Below are positions 1 to 6,516 of a stretch of 58,521 nt of DNA, one piece after another. The notes under the pieces were generated by a model, which ran no database searches, was not told the DNA's origin, and saw only the letters and a program-made list of their open reading frames with translations. Position 1 is the first letter of the stretch. Each line of letters opens with the position of its first letter. Origin of the DNA: an uncultured Lachnospira sp. (GTDB lineage Bacteria > Bacillota > Clostridia > Lachnospirales > Lachnospiraceae); assembly GCA_944381165.1 (NCBI GenBank), contig CALWKC010000015.1, forward strand, positions 1 through 58,521, written 5' to 3'. A program made the position numbers and the translations under genes.

Positions 1-2
1 TT

Positions 3-75
3 TCCTCGATAGCTCAGTCGGTAGAGCACGCGGCTGTTAACCGCGCTGTCGTAGGTTCGAGTCCTACTCGGGGAG
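3..75 (+). tRNA. tRNA-Asn (GTT)
   Basis: A full cloverleaf can be drawn. The 7-bp acceptor stem pairs 3-9 with 68-74, the T arm GTAGG/CCTAC lies at 51-55 and 63-67 around a TTCGAGT loop, and the anticodon loop carries GTT. The CCA end is not encoded. It is the first of three tRNA genes that share a terminator at 312-352. Confidence 0.96.
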
Positions 76-126
76 CTGATAAGAACATAATAAAGGGCTT
101 CTTGACATGTCCTGTTAATTCAATAA

Positions 127-198
127 GGCTCCATGGTCAAGCGGTTAAGACACCGCCCTTTCACGGCGGTAACACGGGTTCAAATCCCGTTGGAGTCA
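127..198 (+). tRNA. tRNA-Glu (TTC)
   Basis: The acceptor stem pairs 127-133 with 191-197 and includes one G-U pair. The T loop is TTCAAAT and the anticodon loop CTTTCAC carries TTC, so the tRNA reads GAA/GAG. CCA is not encoded. It is the middle gene of the tRNA cluster. Confidence 0.96.
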
Positions 199-231
199 TT
201 TTTGTTCTTATTGTTGAATATAATTAAATAT

Positions 232-302
232 GGCGACATAGCCAAGTGGTAAGGCGTGGGACTGCAACTCCCTGACCATCAGTTCGAATCTGATTGTCGC
301 CT
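232..302 (+). tRNA. tRNA-Cys (GCA)
   Basis: The acceptor stem GGCGACA (232-238) pairs with TGTCGCC (295-301) and the discriminator is T302. The anticodon loop carries GCA. This is the last gene of the cluster, directly before a strong terminator. Confidence 0.96.
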
Positions 303-311
303 CTATGTATT

Positions 312-352
312 AAAAAGCTGAAATTCTTAGTTCGCTGGAATTTCAGCTTTTT
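312..352 (+). terminator. Rho-independent terminator of the tRNA cluster
   Basis: A perfect 15-bp stem pairs 312-326 with 338-352 around an 11-nt loop. Its A-rich 5' edge and T-rich 3' edge are typical of an intrinsic terminator. From here to the lipoprotein gene at 622 the only other signal I see is the promoter near 518. Confidence 0.85.
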
Positions 353-492
353 AGTATGCTCGGAAGATACAGGGATAATCACATAAAGCTCTTATGGCAG
401 ATCAGAAACCTTCTGCGCGGATTCCTCATCGCCTCTTCGCGGCAAGTCGCTCCGAAATGTGCATTAGTGTGAAAAATTTTGGTATATACTTT

Positions 493-523
493 TATTTTAT
501 TATTTGAGATGATATGTTATAAT
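493..523 (+). promoter_or_regulatory. Probable SigA promoter for the 622 gene
   Basis: A perfect TATAAT lies at 518-523. The matching -35 region (around 493-500) is only T-rich and weak. The predicted transcript starts about 90 nt before the lipoprotein gene. Confidence 0.5.
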
Positions 524-621
524 AGCGTATGTCACAGATTGATATGAAGATTGATGTGAATTATGCCGGAATAAAAGTATGCTTATTTGAGCGGTGAATA
601 GGATAGATTGGATAATTAAGA

Positions 622-1437
622 ATGAGAAAAAATATATTTTTAAAAAACAGAATAATAAAAAGAATTGTTGCGGGAGGCGTAATATTTGTGCTTTTTGCAG
701 CTCCGTTTTCGTTGGTATTGACAGGCTGCGGACGCAGGACAGAAGTGGTGATTTCAGCCGAGGGGGAGGATATGACTGATGCTGCTAAAGAATATGAGAC
801 TCTTGAGGAGAGCAGCGCAAAAAAGTTTTCGTATGATGATTTGACAGTTGGAGCTGTACGTTATAAGATGACGGAATCTCAGGTTAAAACATTGCTCGGA
901 GAGCCGTCTATAGTTTATGATTCAAAGGAAACTGACAAAACGCAGTCTGACATTTCGGAAAGAATTTATTCATATAATGATTTGACGCTTGTATTTTCGA
1001 AACTTAATGACGAGTATCTTTTGACAGCAGCGGCTAGCGTGCGTGATGAGGATGTCTTTTCGAGAGGGCTTCAGGTAGGTGACACATTTGAGGATATTTT
1101 GAAGGTTTATTACCGCGATGCGGATTTCATGAATAAAAATTATTTTTCTGAGGATAAATCAACATTGTTCGGAAAATTTCTGTATGGCGGCTATACTATT
1201 GACTCATTGGATAAGGTTAAAACCAAAGGCAAGATTGAGTACGGTGTGGTTAATCTGAATGGGTATGCATCAATAGAGACGGCGGAGTCCTATATAGTGG
1301 AAATGACATATTTTGAGCCGCCTTACAAGAATGAGACGGCGACAGTAGATGATGCTTTTGCTCAGATTGCATTTGATATAGACCAGAACAGAAAGATTAC
1401 GGCAATACGCTGGTATTACTATCCTGAACAGGAGTGA
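622..1437 (+). CDS. Putative lipoprotein of unknown function
   Basis: The 271-residue product starts with a basic stretch and a hydrophobic segment ending in the lipobox L-T-G-C, with the lipidated cysteine predicted at residue 36. It should therefore be anchored on the outer face of the membrane. The mature part holds two short stretches of the form 'T-x-x-x-V/I-x-x-L/I-L' (about residues 75-95 and 150-165). They recall the paired SmpA/BLIP-like fold of small bacterial lipoproteins, but this is a weak resemblance and no function is assigned. The start has only a poor ribosome binding site. The nucleotidyltransferase gene follows after 28 bp, so they may be co-transcribed. Confidence 0.75.
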   Translation: MRKNIFLKNRIIKRIVAGGVIFVLFAAPFSLVLTGCGRRTEVVISAEGEDMTDAAKEYETLEESSAKKFSYDDLTVGAVRYKMTESQVKTLLGEPSIVYDSKETDKTQSDISERIYSYNDLTLVFSKLNDEYLLTAAASVRDEDVFSRGLQVGDTFEDILKVYYRDADFMNKNYFSEDKSTLFGKFLYGGYTIDSLDKVKTKGKIEYGVVNLNGYASIETAESYIVEMTYFEPPYKNETATVDDAFAQIAFDIDQNRKITAIRWYYYPEQE

Positions 1438-1465
1438 TATTATATTATAAAAACGGAGGGTATTT

Positions 1466-2386
1466 ATGAAATCAACAACTTTAGTTATTATGGCTGCTGG
1501 TATGGGGAGCCGGTTTGGTGGAGGAATTAAGCAGCTTGAGCCAATGGGGCCTAACGGTGAGATAATTATGGATTATTCTATTTTTGATGCCGTTGAAGCC
1601 GGTTTTAATAAAGTTGTGTTTGTCACAAGAAAAGATTTATTTGAGACATTTAAAGAGGTTATAGGCAACAGAATTGAGAAGGTTATACCTGTTGAGTACG
1701 CGTTTCAGGAACTCACGGATTTGCCTCACGGATTTACGGCGCCTGCTGACAGGACAAAGCCGTGGGGAACGGGGCAGGCTATTTTGTCATGCAGGAATGT
1801 TGTAAATGAGCCTTTTCTTGTAATTAATGCTGATGATTATTACGGAAAGACTGCATTCAGGCTTATTCACGATTATCTTGTGGAAGAGCGTGAAAATACC
1901 GGAAAATATGATTTTTGCATGGCAGGATTTATTCTCGGAAATACGCTGAGCGATAACGGAGCTGTTACAAGAGGTGTGTGCGTTATGGATGAGAAACATC
2001 ATCTTGTGAGCGTAGAAGAGACCGGCGGTATTGTAAGGACAAAGGACGGAGCTGCCGCTGAGGATAAAAACGGAAATATTGCAGCGATTGATCCTCAAAG
2101 TCTTGTGTCTATGAATATGTGGGGATTTACACCTGATTTCTTTTCGGAGCTTGAGAGTGGTTTTGAGGAATTTTTGGGTTCATTGAAAGCAGGAGATATA
2201 AAAAGCGAGTATTTACTGCCTTCAGTTGTAGATAAAATGATTAAGGAAGGCAGGGCGAATGTGTCTGTGCTTGAGACAAAAGATAAATGGTTTGGTGTAA
2301 CATATAAGGAAGATAAGCCGATGGTGGTTTCATCGATTAATAAACTGATTGCGGAAGGAAAGTATCCGTCAAAGTTATTTAAATAA
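1466..2386 (+). CDS. Nucleotidyltransferase family protein (sugar-phosphate nucleotidyltransferase type)
   Basis: A 306-residue protein with the NTP-transferase fold signature at its N terminus: residues 8-18 read M-A-A-G-M-G-S-R-F-G-G, the nucleotide-binding loop of GalU/RfbA-like enzymes. A metal-binding N-A-D-D motif follows at about 121-124. Such enzymes join a sugar- or polyol-phosphate to an NTP to make an activated precursor for surface polymers. The substrate cannot be read from the sequence. A strong site (CGGAGGG) lies 7 nt before the ATG. The next gene, a Wzz-like protein, starts 17 bp downstream, which fits a role in surface polysaccharide. Confidence 0.8.
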   Translation: MKSTTLVIMAAGMGSRFGGGIKQLEPMGPNGEIIMDYSIFDAVEAGFNKVVFVTRKDLFETFKEVIGNRIEKVIPVEYAFQELTDLPHGFTAPADRTKPWGTGQAILSCRNVVNEPFLVINADDYYGKTAFRLIHDYLVEERENTGKYDFCMAGFILGNTLSDNGAVTRGVCVMDEKHHLVSVEETGGIVRTKDGAAAEDKNGNIAAIDPQSLVSMNMWGFTPDFFSELESGFEEFLGSLKAGDIKSEYLLPSVVDKMIKEGRANVSVLETKDKWFGVTYKEDKPMVVSSINKLIAEGKYPSKLFK

Positions 2387-2403
2387 GAAGGAGCAATTTT
2401 CAT

Positions 2404-3465
2404 ATGAAAAAATTTTCACGGTGCGCGCTTGTGTTGATTATTGTCACAATTATTGCCGCAGCGGCAGGGTACATATATGAGGACAACTCGATTACACCAA
2501 TGTACACATCAACAGCTAAGCTCATTGTAACTCCGGGTGAAGAGAACGAGGCTTCTCTGAGAGCAACCAACGGGGGGCTTATAAATGACTTTGAGATTGT
2601 TCTGAAGAGTGATGTGGTAATTTCGGCAGCACAGAAATCAGCAGGTACATCTGAGAACATAGCTGACTACCTTACTGTAAAGGCTTTGCCAAACAGCAAC
2701 GTGCTGGAGCTTACCTGTACTAATCCCGACCAGACAACGGCAAAGGCGTATGTTGATGCTGTTGCTAAAAATGCTTCAAAGATTACCGGCATTATTCCTG
2801 TTAAGTCAATTCAGGTACTTGAATATGGTGATGAGAACAATGTTTCTGTAAAGCCTGACTTATACGAGAAAACGATGATGATTGCCGGATGCGCTGCCGT
2901 GGGGTGTCTGTTTCTCGAATTGATAGTTGTCTTTGTTCTCGGAGCATTTAAAAAGCCTGATGATAATTCTGATGATGAGTTGGAGTATGAACGCCGTTAC
3001 GGGCAGTATGCGGCAGCTCAGCAAATGGCATCTGTTATGGCGATGAAGAAACTTGAGTCTGATGACGACGAGGACGAGGCCTTTGAGAAGGCGATGAGCA
3101 GCGTGGCTGCAAGCATAGAGACATTTGACGAAGACGAAAAAAAGCAAAGTCATGCGGATATTAAAGCAGAGCATGCTGTGTTAAAGAATAAAAACACATC
3201 AGGGAAAAACAGCATGGCAGAAAAAAAGGCTTCGAAAGCTGACGATACCGGAAAAAATGATGAATTTGCTTTACAGGCAGAGGACGACGAAGAGGACATT
3301 TTGGCTGAGGATGACCCCGAGCAGGGAGACGGTTTTGAGTTAGAGGATGATTTTGAGGATGCGAAAGCTCTTATTGAAGATACAGATGTGTCAGATACGG
3401 GCAGCGAAGAAATCACTAAAAAACCGAAATCCAGTTCACAGGTAATTGGCATTATTAAAAAGTAG
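2404..3465 (+). CDS. Wzz/YveK-like chain-length or polysaccharide co-polymerase protein
   Basis: The 353-residue protein has a transmembrane helix at about 7-26, an external domain and a second helix at about 156-181, the two-helix layout of Wzz/CapA-type regulators of polysaccharide length. The external part has the usual 'Y-T-S-T-A-K-L' stretch after helix 1. The cytoplasmic tail (about 185-353) is very rich in Asp, Glu, Lys and Ser, low in complexity and probably disordered; this is unusual, because family members normally end soon after helix 2. The next gene encodes a CpsD-like protein, the expected partner, so a surface polysaccharide module is likely. Confidence 0.75.
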   Translation: MKKFSRCALVLIIVTIIAAAAGYIYEDNSITPMYTSTAKLIVTPGEENEASLRATNGGLINDFEIVLKSDVVISAAQKSAGTSENIADYLTVKALPNSNVLELTCTNPDQTTAKAYVDAVAKNASKITGIIPVKSIQVLEYGDENNVSVKPDLYEKTMMIAGCAAVGCLFLELIVVFVLGAFKKPDDNSDDELEYERRYGQYAAAQQMASVMAMKKLESDDDEDEAFEKAMSSVAASIETFDEDEKKQSHADIKAEHAVLKNKNTSGKNSMAEKKASKADDTGKNDEFALQAEDDEEDILAEDDPEQGDGFELEDDFEDAKALIEDTDVSDTGSEEITKKPKSSSQVIGIIKK

Positions 3466-3477
3466 AGGTGGTAAATA

Positions 3478-4065
3478 GTGTTTAGTGTAAAGGTTGATAA
3501 GCTTACAGCAATGACTGATAATGAGCACAACTGTTATATAGTTACGGCACGCACTGTACTTGAAAAATGTCATGATGTGTACAGGACGATTGCAGCGGTG
3601 GGTGATGGCACAATGGCGTTTAAAATGGCGGCTGTTTTGCAGGAAAAGGGTAAAAAAGTTCTTTTTGCAGACGCGGATATATCAGAAGAAATTTTCTTAT
3701 CAAAATATAGACTCGGAAAAAATCTTAAAGGTATTACGGACTATTTTTTGGATGATGAGATGCCGGAAAATCTGATCTGTATGACAAACAGAGAAGGGCT
3801 TGATATAATTTTTACGGGCGCTGTTGAGGATTTTGAAAGTGAAGATATTGATCGGACAAAATTTGAGACCCTTAAAAATCAGTATTTAAACGATTATGAC
3901 TATATTATAGTGCAGTCGGGTGATTGTACGGAGATTGCGGCTATGTGTGATGCGGCGGTTTTGATGCTTAACCGTTCGGATTACAGCGAGATGTCGGCGG
4001 AGGTTAAGGTTGACAGCCTTGATGAGCAGGGCTGCTATGTGCTTGGCGTAATTGTCAGTGAGTGA
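3478..4065 (+). CDS. CpsD/BY-kinase-like P-loop protein with degenerate Walker A
   Basis: The start is GTG, 6 nt after GAGGTGG. The 195-residue product resembles the cytoplasmic tyrosine-kinase partner (CpsD, YwqD) of Wzz-like proteins. It has the 'K-K-V-L-F-A-D-A-D' stretch of Walker A' and a later 'D-Y-I-I-V-Q-S-G-D' strand in the Walker B position. The Walker A loop, normally G-x-G-K-S/T, reads A-V-G-D-G-T-M-A-F-K here and lacks the Lys-Ser/Thr pair. No C-terminal tyrosine cluster is visible. ATP binding and kinase activity are therefore doubtful; it may be a regulatory remnant that still binds the Wzz-like protein encoded 12 bp upstream. Confidence 0.65.
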   Translation: MFSVKVDKLTAMTDNEHNCYIVTARTVLEKCHDVYRTIAAVGDGTMAFKMAAVLQEKGKKVLFADADISEEIFLSKYRLGKNLKGITDYFLDDEMPENLICMTNREGLDIIFTGAVEDFESEDIDRTKFETLKNQYLNDYDYIIVQSGDCTEIAAMCDAAVLMLNRSDYSEMSAEVKVDSLDEQGCYVLGVIVSE

Positions 4066-4123
4066 ACACTAAGCTTTGTTGTTGATTGCGAAAGTACGGT
4101 GTAATACCGGGAGGTTTGCATAT

Positions 4124-4840
4124 ATGGATGAGATAAGGCGGTTTGTCGATTGGGTTGAGACTTCAGAAAATATTGTGTTTTTTGGCGGTGCCGGAGTTTC
4201 CACAGAGAGCGGAATTCCCGATTTCAGAAGTGTAGACGGGCTGTATAACCAGCAGTATGATTATCCGCCTGAGACCATTTTAAGCCATAGTTTTTATATG
4301 CAAAAGCCGGAAGAGTTTTTTAGATTTTATAAAAATAAAATGCTTTTTCCCGATGCAAAACCGTCAACAACACACATAAAACTGGCGCAGCTTGAGAAGG
4401 CGGGAAAGCTTAAAGGAATTGTTACCCAGAATATTGACGGTCTTCATCAGAAGGCCGGCAGCGTTCATGTTGTAGAGCTTCATGGAAGCGTACTGCGAAA
4501 TTACTGTGAGCGGTGTTCAAAATTATATGGAATAGATGCGGTAATAAACTCTGAAGGAATTCCAAAGTGCTCCTGCGGCGGAAGAATTAAGCCGGATGTA
4601 GTGCTCTATGAAGAGGGATTATCTGACGCTGATTTAAGGGAGGCCGTAAGGCTTATACGTGAAGCGGACATGCTCATTGTAGGAGGAACATCGCTGGGTG
4701 TTTATCCTGCGGCAGGATTGATAGATTATTACAGCGGAAGCAAACTGGTGCTGATTAACAAGACTGCGACGCCTTATGACAGGCGGGCTGATTTGCTTAT
4801 TCATGAAGCATTGGGTAAAGTTTTTTCTCAGATAAACTAA
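4124..4840 (+). CDS. cobB: NAD-dependent protein deacylase, Sir2 family
   Basis: The 238-residue sirtuin removes acyl groups from lysines using NAD+. Visible motifs are G-A-G-V-S-T-E-S-G-I-P-D-F-R-S (22-36, NAD binding), T-Q-N-I-D-G-L-H (101-108) and the catalytic His120 in L-H-G-S. A Zn-binding set C-x2-C ... C-x-C follows. The zinc pairs are C-E-R-C and C-S-C, the latter one residue shorter than usual. I start at ATG 4124 because GGGAGG sits 8 nt before it; an in-frame TTG at 4076 has no such site and would add 16 unlikely residues. Confidence 0.92.
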   Translation: MDEIRRFVDWVETSENIVFFGGAGVSTESGIPDFRSVDGLYNQQYDYPPETILSHSFYMQKPEEFFRFYKNKMLFPDAKPSTTHIKLAQLEKAGKLKGIVTQNIDGLHQKAGSVHVVELHGSVLRNYCERCSKLYGIDAVINSEGIPKCSCGGRIKPDVVLYEEGLSDADLREAVRLIREADMLIVGGTSLGVYPAAGLIDYYSGSKLVLINKTATPYDRRADLLIHEALGKVFSQIN

Positions 4841-4887
4841 TAAAATCAATAGCTGTAAAAGCACAGCGAGGCAAATGGAGAAAAATT

Positions 4888-5079
4888 ATGTTGTATTTAT
4901 ATGAGGTTGGAGATATTGTCCAACTGAAAAAAAAGCATCCGTGCGGCAGCGCAGAGTGGGAAATTCTTCGCGTGGGCGCTGATTTTAAATTAAAATGCAC
5001 CGGCTGCGGGCATGAGATCATGGTGTCACGCACTATGGTTGAAAAAAACACAAAAAATTTAAAAAAAGCTTGTAATTAG
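4888..5079 (+). CDS. DUF951 domain protein
   Basis: This 63-residue protein fits the small DUF951 family of Firmicutes. The N-terminal half reads like a small beta-barrel ('V-G-D-I-V-Q-L-K-K-K-H-P-C-G'), followed by 'K-C-T-G-C-G-H', so three cysteines could bind metal or nucleic acid. Function is unknown. It is commonly seen close to rpsF-ssb-rpsR, as it is here (100 bp upstream of rpsF). Confidence 0.85.
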   Translation: MLYLYEVGDIVQLKKKHPCGSAEWEILRVGADFKLKCTGCGHEIMVSRTMVEKNTKNLKKACN

Positions 5080-5098
5080 TTTATATTTATGATAAAAT
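5070..5098 (+). promoter_or_regulatory. SigA-type promoter of rpsF-ssb-rpsR
   Basis: TTGTAA (5070-5075) and TAAAAT (5093-5098) are separated by 17 bp. The -35 box begins within the last codons of the DUF951 gene. Transcription would start near 5105 and give a leader of about 75 nt. Confidence 0.7.
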
Positions 5099-5124
5099 TC
5101 TACTTCGTGATATATATTTTCCTT

Positions 5125-5151
5125 GCTCCTTCACTGTGAAAAAGAAGGGGC
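5125..5151 (+). promoter_or_regulatory. Leader hairpin before rpsF, possible S6/S18 autoregulatory site
   Basis: GCTCCTTC (5125-5132) pairs with GAAGGGGC (5144-5151) around an 11-nt loop. It lies in the rpsF leader, about 10 nt before the AAAGGAGG ribosome binding site. rpsF leaders in many bacteria bind the S6:S18 complex; whether this hairpin carries that motif is not clear from its sequence. Confidence 0.4.
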
Positions 5152-5179
5152 CAGAGACCAAAAGGAGGTGCGACGTAGA

Positions 5180-5467
5180 ATGAATAAGTATGAATTGGCA
5201 TTAGTTGTTAGTGCAAACGTCGAGGATGAAGTGAGAAATGCTACAATCGAGCAGGTTAAGGAATTAATTACTCGTTTTGGCGGTACAATCACAGATCCGG
5301 GAACATGCGAGAAAAAGAAGTTTGCATACGAAATCCAGAAGATGAGCGAAGGCTATTACAATTTCATTAAGTTCGAGGCAGAACCAACTTGCCCGGCTGA
5401 GGTTGAGAGCAGAATTCGTATTATGGAGAATGTTATCAGATTCTTAATCGTTAAGGATGGAGAATAA
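5180..5467 (+). CDS. rpsF: 30S ribosomal protein S6
   Basis: The 95-residue product begins M-N-K-Y-E-L-A-L-V-V, the usual S6 start, and keeps the family length. S6 binds 16S rRNA as a dimer with S18, encoded two genes on. ATG 5180 is chosen because AAAGGAGG (5161-5168) precedes it; the reading frame stays open upstream to 5123 without a plausible start. It is first in rpsF-ssb-rpsR, the standard Firmicute order. Confidence 0.96.
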   Translation: MNKYELALVVSANVEDEVRNATIEQVKELITRFGGTITDPGTCEKKKFAYEIQKMSEGYYNFIKFEAEPTCPAEVESRIRIMENVIRFLIVKDGE

Positions 5468-5516
5468 TTAGTTCGCGTTTGGCTTAACAACTCTTTTATA
5501 GAAGAGGAGAATAAGT

Positions 5517-5969
5517 ATGAACAAGGTTATTTTAATGGGAAGACTGACAAGAGATCCGGATGTACGCTATTCACAGAGCGGTGACGGCTCTATGGCAGTT
5601 GCAAGATATACATTGGCTGTGGACAGAAGACGCGCCAGAAGTAATGATTCTAACGAGCAGACAGCAGATTTTATAAGCTGTGTTGCATTCGGACGTTCGG
5701 CAGAGTTTGCTGAGAAGTATCTTCATCAGGGAACTAAGATTGCCATTACGGGTAGAATTCAGACAGGCAGCTATACTAACAAGGACGGACAGAGGGTTTA
5801 CACGACTGATGTAGTGGTTGAAGACCAGGAATTCGCAGAGAGCAAAGCTTCGGCAGCAGCAAGCGAAGCTGCTTATACACCATCCAGAAGCAATCCGGTG
5901 ACACCTGCGGGAGACGGATTTATGAATATTCCGGATGGCGTTGAGGATGAAGGTTTGCCTTTTAATTAA
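5517..5969 (+). CDS. ssb: Single-stranded DNA-binding protein
   Basis: The 150-residue SSB has an N-terminal OB fold (about 1-105, starting [14 protein letters not shown]) and a flexible tail. The tail ends in the acidic tip D-E-G-L-P-F-N, which recruits replication and repair partners in SSB proteins. The tip has one extra Asn after the usual terminal Phe. It lies between rpsF and rpsR as in most Firmicutes, with GAAGAGGAG upstream of its ATG. Confidence 0.96.
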   Translation: MNKVILMGRLTRDPDVRYSQSGDGSMAVARYTLAVDRRRARSNDSNEQTADFISCVAFGRSAEFAEKYLHQGTKIAITGRIQTGSYTNKDGQRVYTTDVVVEDQEFAESKASAAASEAAYTPSRSNPVTPAGDGFMNIPDGVEDEGLPFN

Positions 5970-5986
5970 AACAGGAGGTAGCTGAA

Positions 5987-6250
5987 ATGCCAGAAAAGAA
6001 GGATGAGAGACCTGAAGGTCAGATGAGAAGAAGACCGGTGCGCAGAAGAAAGAAAGTTTGCGCATTTTGTGCAGATGCAAATAAGGCATTAGATTATAAA
6101 GATGTTGCTTTGTTAAAGAAGTACGTTTCTGAGAGAGGTAAGATTCTTCCTAGAAGAATTACAGGAAACTGTGCAAAGCACCAGAGAGCGCTCACAGTTG
6201 CAGTGAAGAGGGCACGTCACATTGCTCTGCTTCCTTATACTGTTGAATAA
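5987..6250 (+). CDS. rpsR: 30S ribosomal protein S18
   Basis: The 87-residue S18 has a basic N-terminal tail ([10 protein letters not shown]) followed by the conserved core 'C-A-F-C' and '[11 protein letters not shown]'. Cysteines at C-A-F-C and in G-N-C-A-K-H suggest the zinc-binding (C+) form. ACAGGAGG precedes its ATG by 8 nt. It closes the rpsF operon and is followed by a terminator. Confidence 0.96.
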   Translation: MPEKKDERPEGQMRRRPVRRRKKVCAFCADANKALDYKDVALLKKYVSERGKILPRRITGNCAKHQRALTVAVKRARHIALLPYTVE

Positions 6251-6271
6251 GCATATCGGTATGTTTAATTT

Positions 6272-6316
6272 AGGGATTACGCCGGATTGGATTTCGGTGT
6301 AATCCCTATTTCTATT
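6272..6316 (+). terminator. Rho-independent terminator of the rpsF operon
   Basis: AGGGATTACGCCG (6272-6284) pairs with CGGTGTAATCCCT (6295-6307), with one G-U pair, and is followed by a T-rich stretch. Confidence 0.85.
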
Positions 6317-6408
6317 TTGGTCTATTCGCATTTTTATCATTTTGTACAAAATATATAAAATAAAATTGTATATATAGCTGAAATTGTCCAAGTTGTCTAA
6401 ATAACAGG

Positions 6409-6437
6409 TGGATTTATATGTGTAAAAATGATATACT
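6409..6437 (+). promoter_or_regulatory. Extended -10 promoter of the pectate lyase gene
   Basis: TATACT (6432-6437) is preceded by TGA, giving a TG-n extended -10 element. The -35 region (about 6409-6414) is poor, as is allowed for extended -10 promoters. Transcription would begin near 6444. Confidence 0.5.
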
Positions 6438-6447
6438 AATACCACAT

Positions 6448-6492
6448 TGGGTGGATAACCATACCCATATAAGCGGGGAATAGATAACCGCT
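6448..6492 (+). promoter_or_regulatory. Two hairpins in the pectate lyase leader
   Basis: Hairpin one pairs TGGGT (6448-6452) with ACCCA (6463-6467), with an inner GG-ATAA-CC. Hairpin two pairs AGCGG (6472-6476) with CCGCT (6488-6492). Both loops contain ATAACC or a near match. They lie between the predicted transcript start and the GGAGGAG site. They fit no riboswitch class I know. Confidence 0.3.
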
Positions 6493-6516
6493 TCAAAATA
6501 AAGAAGGAGGAGAGTT

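Noticed and set aside
594-779. Short open frame overlapping the lipoprotein start
   Set aside because: It overlaps the lipoprotein gene in another frame, is very basic and has no family features.
6440-6500. Cyclic-di-GMP riboswitch before the surface enzyme
   Set aside because: The conserved GEMM core sequences are absent and the leader is too short.
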